This document shows, in pieces, positions 15,033 through 18,957 of a stretch of DNA of 18,957 bases. The position numbers and the translations under genes were made by a program. Each line of letters begins with the position of its first letter. Within the stretch, counting starts at the first letter, position 1. The stretch comes from JANRIZ01 sp033764445 (GTDB lineage: Bacteria; Verrucomicrobiota; Verrucomicrobiia; JAWXBN01). The notes under the pieces are model-generated. The model saw nothing but the letters and a program-made list of their open reading frames with translations, was not told where the DNA came from and made no database searches. The stretch covers positions 1-18,957 of the forward strand of contig JANRIZ010000037.1 of assembly GCA_033764445.1 (NCBI GenBank), written 5' to 3'.

Positions 15033-16361
15033 TCAGAGGCCTTTCATGATTTTGTGCAGAATGAAGGCCGCACACTTCATTTCCGTCTCCGTCACACCAA
15101 ACACGGGCGTCAGACTCAGCACATTCCCCTGCAACCCGCCTCCCAATACAATCAGACCCTGCTGCAGGGACTCGATCATGACCCTTGTGCAACCCTCCGG
15201 ATCAGGGTGACCGGTCCCGGGCTGCTTCATTTCAATGCCCAACAGCAACCCTTTTCCGTGGATTCCCGCCACTCGCGGCACCGCATCCAATTCCCGACGC
15301 AAAAGCCCCAAAAAATACCCTCCCTTGTGTGCCACCGATTTCAACAGTCCGGGCCGATGGATGGCACGGATGGACGCCCGGGCCATGGCACATCCGACCG
15401 GATGCCCCAAATAGGTGCTCGTATGCAACGCCTCCCCCGAACTCTCCGGCCATGCCCGGTCCATGAGGTCGGCCCGGCCCACACAGGCGGAAAGCGGGAA
15501 CCCCCCGGTCAATGCCTTGCCCAAACAGATCAGGTCGGGAACAACGGTTCCCTCGGCGCCTTCACAGGCAAACATCCTCCCGGTCTTCCCAAATCCGGTG
15601 TATATCTCGTCAAAAATCAGCAGAATCGCCTCCTGATCACACACCCGGCGGAGCATGGGCAAAAACCATTCCGGCGGCACCACATGTCCGCCCCGGCCAA
15701 GCACGGGCTCGACAAGCACGGCACCAATGCCCCGCGACCGGACCAGTCTCAAAACCGATTTTTCGGCCTGCTGCATGTCCTGATCATCGCCTCGGGGGTA
15801 TGGATGAAAGGAACAAAACCCCCCCAGCATTTTGCAAAAGGGGGTCCGGAAGACAGGCCACCCGGTTGTCTCCAATGATCCCAGTCCCAGCCCATGGTAC
15901 CCCCCCTCAAAGGCCAGTATTCCCCTCCGCCCGGTTGCCAGAAGCGAGGTTTTCAGGGCGGCCTCCACGGCCTCAAATCCTGAGTTTCCCAGAATGACCT
16001 TGGCCCTGCCAGCCCCCCACCGTTCAAACGTCACGCGGGAAAGTTCCTGACACAGGTCCGCCTTCAGGGCACTGGGATGGACGTCCCCCATGACATGCAG
16101 CAATTGCTTCGATTGGGTTCGGAGCGCGCTCACGATCACCGGCGCATTGAATCCGAGCGATGACACCCCAAACCCGCTGGTCATGTCCAGATACCGGTTC
16201 CCATCCACATCCCAGACATTGCTGCCACGACTCTTTTTCCAGAATATCGGAAACTGCGGGGAGACAAATGTCACGTTGCGGGATTCATACCTTCGCAATC
16301 GGGCCGCCAGGGTCCGTGACCGGGGACCGGGAATGGTTTTGCTGACTCGAAGGGGCCGCAT
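15033..16361 (-). CDS. Class III PLP-dependent aminotransferase
   Basis: A 442-residue fold-type I aminotransferase of class III (PF00202). The motif order is correct: WDVDGNRYLDMTSGFGV, NSGFEAVEAALK (~126-137), GYHG (154-157), LVEPV, IFDEIYTGFGKTGR with Asp251 for the PLP nitrogen, and LGKALTGGFP with the Schiff-base Lys282. Length is normal. The class includes acetylornithine/ornithine, GABA and DAPA aminotransferases, and HpnO, which makes aminobacteriohopanetriol. The substrate cannot be read from sequence. The ATG at 16361 is preferred; a TTG at 16373 would add four residues. It follows the membrane glycosyltransferase by 15 nt, so it is probably the third gene of a queE-glycosyltransferase-aminotransferase unit. 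Confidence 0.92.
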   Translation of the reverse strand: MRPLRVSKTIPGPRSRTLAARLRRYESRNVTFVSPQFPIFWKKSRGSNVWDVDGNRYLDMTSGFGVSSLGFNAPVIVSALRTQSKQLLHVMGDVHPSALKADLCQELSRVTFERWGAGRAKVILGNSGFEAVEAALKTSLLATGRRGILAFEGGYHGLGLGSLETTGWPVFRTPFCKMLGGFCSFHPYPRGDDQDMQQAEKSVLRLVRSRGIGAVLVEPVLGRGGHVVPPEWFLPMLRRVCDQEAILLIFDEIYTGFGKTGRMFACEGAEGTVVPDLICLGKALTGGFPLSACVGRADLMDRAWPESSGEALHTSTYLGHPVGCAMARASIRAIHRPGLLKSVAHKGGYFLGLLRRELDAVPRVAGIHGKGLLLGIEMKQPGTGHPDPEGCTRVMIESLQQGLIVLGGGLQGNVLSLTPVFGVTETEMKCAAFILHKIMKGL

Positions 16362-16376
16362 GGGATGATTCAAAAG

Positions 16377-18077
16377 TTAAGGTCTTTTGATGAGCCGGTC
16401 GATTTGTTTCTGGGCATCGTAGGGCATGCGGTTTTTGTAAATGGTCACCTCGGAGGTTCCGGGGAGTGTGATCTTTTCAAATTGCGGATCGCGCCTGATG
16501 AGCTCCTGGAACATCAGGGCATTTTTGTTCAGGAGCGCGGGTTCGCGATCCAGATGTTCCGGCCCGCACCAGACCACGTAGAGGGGTTGGCGAATCGCGA
16601 GCCGGGTCATGAGCATTTTTTGTGACAGATCGCCGAATTTATAGGTGAGAAACAACACCTCGTTTTCCCGGGCCGCCGCATTTTGCAGGGCGTAATAGTT
16701 GAGGGTGGACGGATTAAACCACCATACCGAGGCGGCAAGAATGACGACCCTCCCCCGGGATTCCGGTCCTGTGGCCACGGCCTGGACAAGCGTCCTCACC
16801 TCCGAAAGGTGCTGGCCCTGGAAATCCAAGGGACGCACGAATCCCCCGGCGGACCCGGGAATCGGCCACAGGCCAAACATGCCACCCTGCAGATGCACCC
16901 ACCCGGCCAACGCCACGACAAAAACCCCCTTGGCGGAATATTCCCCGGTTTTTTTCAGAACCCATGCCAATACCGGAAGGCAGAGCGGGTAGACGGCGTA
17001 CAGGTATCGGGAGGCCTCATTGTATTGCAGGGAAAAACTGATCATCACCAGAAACACATTGAGCCCACAGGCCAGAGGCATGATCCATTCACCGGATGAC
17101 GACTTCTGCCGCTCTCTTCTGTCCCCAAAGCACCCTCCCATCAAAACCACCAGTATCCCCACGACCAGTGCCACCTTGGTCGGGGCGGCCCCGGAAAAAA
17201 AATATCCGATCCAAAGCGGCAGTTTTTCATCCAGCCCGGAATGCCTGCCGTAGATGGCCATTTCCCCCGCTCCGGCGGAATTGGATTTCATAAACTGAAT
17301 GATGGTTCCCAGATTTTCGGCATACCAGGCGACACACATGAATCCAACTCCCGCTCCGCAGACGAGCAGTCCATAGGTTTCCCATTTCGGTCCCCCTCTC
17401 CTGTCCCCTGCCGGGGGGGGCCTTCTGACCAACGCCCACAAAATGATCAACGCCGGGGCCAGGACGTACAGGGGGGTGCTGATTTTGACGTAAAGCGACA
17501 GGGGGATCAGCGCGAATAAGTGTAAAAGCAACCGGCTTTTCTGCCATGTCCTCGCTCGGGTCATCAAAAGCACAAACCACATCACGCACAATCCCTGCAA
17601 CGGCTCCACCAGAAACTGCTGTCCCATGGCCAAAAACATCGGACCAGACGCCAGCACCATCACGGCGGAGGCGGTCACCCAGTCAAACCGCACGAATTTC
17701 CTCCCGGCGTATGTGACAACCACCAGCCCGAAGGTGGCCAGTTGGATCAGGACCTGAAGGATCAGAAAACTGGCATTGTACCTCTCCGTGATGATTCCGA
17801 AAGGGACCGCCACCTGGGCAATGACCGGCAATCCGGGGGCTTTGTGTCTCATCATCGCCGTGCATCTTTCAAACCAGTCGCCCAGGGAACGCTGCAATTC
17901 CATGAAAGCTTCCAATGATTGCCGTGCATATTCGGCATCATCCCAGGCCCAGACTTTTTGATCCAGTACCGACCAGAAAATGGCTGGCAAAATCAGCAGC
18001 AGGCAGAGCGCCCAAAGTCCGTTTTTACTGAAAAACTCACGGGCGAATCTGGAAATCCGCCCTTCGGCCCCGGTCAT
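16377..18077 (-). CDS. Polytopic membrane glycosyltransferase, PMT/ArnT-like
   Basis: A 566-residue protein with about ten membrane segments, the first at ~20-38. Directly after it comes WAWDDAEYARQ (Asp46, Asp47, Glu49, Tyr50), matching the acidic first-loop motif of GT-C glycosyltransferases (GT39/GT83, PF13231), which use polyprenyl-phosphate sugars as donors. The soluble C-terminal part (~430-566) contains VVILAASVWWFNPSTLNYY and ends in a basic tail. It probably acts on the periplasmic face, adding a sugar to a lipid or protein; the acceptor is unknown. The ATG at 18077 is preceded by a strong GAGGGGGG site and overlaps the queE stop as ATGA, indicating translational coupling. A longer upstream frame inside queE is rejected. 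Confidence 0.83.
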   Translation of the reverse strand: MTGAEGRISRFAREFFSKNGLWALCLLLILPAIFWSVLDQKVWAWDDAEYARQSLEAFMELQRSLGDWFERCTAMMRHKAPGLPVIAQVAVPFGIITERYNASFLILQVLIQLATFGLVVVTYAGRKFVRFDWVTASAVMVLASGPMFLAMGQQFLVEPLQGLCVMWFVLLMTRARTWQKSRLLLHLFALIPLSLYVKISTPLYVLAPALIILWALVRRPPPAGDRRGGPKWETYGLLVCGAGVGFMCVAWYAENLGTIIQFMKSNSAGAGEMAIYGRHSGLDEKLPLWIGYFFSGAAPTKVALVVGILVVLMGGCFGDRRERQKSSSGEWIMPLACGLNVFLVMISFSLQYNEASRYLYAVYPLCLPVLAWVLKKTGEYSAKGVFVVALAGWVHLQGGMFGLWPIPGSAGGFVRPLDFQGQHLSEVRTLVQAVATGPESRGRVVILAASVWWFNPSTLNYYALQNAAARENEVLFLTYKFGDLSQKMLMTRLAIRQPLYVVWCGPEHLDREPALLNKNALMFQELIRRDPQFEKITLPGTSEVTIYKNRMPYDAQKQIDRLIKRP

Positions 18078-18736
18078 ACCCCCCTCGTTTCCTTCGGCCA
18101 GACCACCTTGTGCATCTGGAGTTGGAATCGGACCGGAATCTGATCCTCCAATATCCAATTCACAAGCTGTTTCGGCTCCAGCGCACCAAAAACGGGCGAA
18201 AACAGAACCGTGCCCACCCGTGTCTGGAGTTCGTGTTCCCGCACCTGCCCGCACGCCCACTCATAATCCTCCCGGGTCCCGATGACAAACTTCACCTCAT
18301 CCTTGTGCCTGAGAAACCCGATGTTTTCCCTGCGATTTTGGGCACATTCCCCGCTGGAGGGACACTTCAAATCCATGATGATGTGGACGCGGGGATCGAC
18401 CGGGCTGATGTCCAGGGAGCCCCCTGTTTCCAACAGCACTGTTTTGCCGCTCCGGCACAGCTCTGCCATCAAGGGCAATGACCCAGGCTGCAGGAGCGGC
18501 TCCCCGCCGGTCAGTTCCACCAGAGGACACTCGAATGCCTCCACCTTTTGGAGAATCGACCCCATCTCCATTTTTTCACCGTCATAAAACGCATACGCCG
18601 TATCACAGTACGTGCAGCGCAAATTGCAGAAGGTCAGCCGGATAAACACGCAGGGCAGACCGGCAAACGTACTCTCCCCCTGGATGCTCTTGTAGATTTC
18701 ATTGACGGTCAGTCTGGGCTCCGGAGGCTTTTCCAT
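18074..18736 (-). CDS. queE: 7-carboxy-7-deazaguanine synthase QueE
   Basis: A 220-residue radical SAM enzyme. QueE converts 6-carboxytetrahydropterin to 7-carboxy-7-deazaguanine, the ring-contraction step of the queuosine/7-deazaguanine pathway. The CX3CX2C iron-sulfur motif is CNLRCTYC (Cys37, Cys41, Cys44), preceded by the family-specific NEIYKSIQGES and followed by ELTGGEP (SAM binding, ~74-80). The C-terminal part has VGTVLFSPVFG and a region ending MHKVVWP, as in QueE. Length is typical. Other queuosine genes (queC, queD, queF) are not in the window. The ATG at 18736 lies about 40 nt from a terminator that separates it from the partial gene at the window edge. It is the first gene of the minus-strand unit. 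Confidence 0.95.
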   Translation of the reverse strand: MEKPPEPRLTVNEIYKSIQGESTFAGLPCVFIRLTFCNLRCTYCDTAYAFYDGEKMEMGSILQKVEAFECPLVELTGGEPLLQPGSLPLMAELCRSGKTVLLETGGSLDISPVDPRVHIIMDLKCPSSGECAQNRRENIGFLRHKDEVKFVIGTREDYEWACGQVREHELQTRVGTVLFSPVFGALEPKQLVNWILEDQIPVRFQLQMHKVVWPKETRGV

Positions 18737-18774
18737 GGGGGATATTGTGACCGGATTGGGCGGGGGGCCAAGGC

Positions 18775-18805
18775 AAAAAAAAAGCCACCCAAAAATGGGT
18801 GGCTT
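18775..18805 (-). terminator. Strong Rho-independent terminator
   Basis: On the minus strand a perfect 9 bp stem (AAGCCACCC/GGGTGGCTT), a 6-nt loop and a run of nine T. It lies 21 nt after the stop of the partial gene at the right edge and about 40 nt before queE, so queE needs its own promoter. Confidence 0.95.
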
Positions 18806-18826
18806 GAAGTATTCTGACTTGGAATG

Positions 18827-18957
18827 TCAGTTCCAGATCGTGTCGGTGGTCAGAACCGTCGGGGTGAACAGGTTGCGGAGGGATTCCACAACGCTCAACT
18901 GGGTCGTCGGATTGATCGACGTATAAACCGCTCCCAATGTGCCAGGGCCGCTCGCAA
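18827..18957 (-). CDS. 3' end of an unidentified gene, cut by the window edge
   Basis: The frame ending in TGA at 18829-18827 is open to the window edge and gives the last 42 residues of a protein. The tail reads VVESLRNLFTPTVLTTDTIWN, shown here without its start. It has good coding character, and a strong terminator follows 21 nt later, as expected for the end of a real gene. The family is not recognised: the fragment is Thr/Ser-rich, beta-prone and ends in a short aromatic tail, which might fit a secreted or surface protein, but that is a guess. Confidence 0.6.
   Translation of the reverse strand, partial: ASGPGTLGAVYTSINPTTQLSVVESLRNLFTPTVLTTDTIWN

Noticed and set aside
18078..18260. N-terminal extension of the membrane glycosyltransferase into queE
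   Set aside because: The extension is queE read in another frame; the ATG at 18077 has a strong ribosome site and forms a normal ATGA overlap.

Overview
The window looks like chromosomal DNA from a GC-rich, Gram-negative-type bacterium. It has outer-membrane features: a lipoprotein, an AsmA-like envelope protein and signal peptides. The mix of genes (squalene-hopene cyclase, DUF151 nuclease, zinc-ribbon bactofilin, YqgE, QueE) fits Verrucomicrobiota (Opitutae-like) or another PVC lineage best. That placement is an inference from gene style, not from a marker gene. I see no phage genes, transposases, CRISPR arrays or rRNA.

Layout. Positions 1-628 hold no convincing gene. They contain about 2.6 tandem copies of a 130-131 bp unit with three GC-rich hairpins per copy. 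Next, on the + strand, come a DUF151 bifunctional-nuclease-like gene overlapping a secreted NTF2-like gene, a tRNA-Val(GAC), and a large unrecognised protein resembling a TIM-barrel sugar hydrolase. Positions 3930-7331 are all on the minus strand: a membrane-anchored alpha/beta hydrolase followed by a zf-TFIIB zinc-ribbon protein, a small exported protein behind a three-repeat Pho-box-like site and followed by a terminator, and an AraC regulator followed by YqgE.

Positions 7442-12892 (+) form a compact apparent operon: squalene-hopene cyclase, hopanoid phosphorylase HpnG, an AsmA/YdbH-like anchored protein, a lipoprotein that looks like a YnbE-YdbL fusion, and YjbQ. This is the most interesting part. 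A hopanoid synthesis pair is apparently co-transcribed with relatives of the E. coli YdbH/YnbE/YdbL lipid-bridge system, which suggests (inference) a route for moving hopanoids or other lipids to the outer membrane.

Positions 12958-14968 hold a small zinc-ribbon protein divergent from a bactofilin, then a second bactofilin with two zinc ribbons fused at its N-terminus, and a Dabb-domain protein. The right end (minus strand) is a coupled set: queE, a membrane glycosyltransferase and a class III aminotransferase. Upstream of it lie a strong terminator and the 3' end of one more minus-strand gene cut by the window edge.

Recognisable Shine-Dalgarno sequences are weak or absent before many genes, so several starts were chosen by first ATG and domain position; alternatives are given in the entries.
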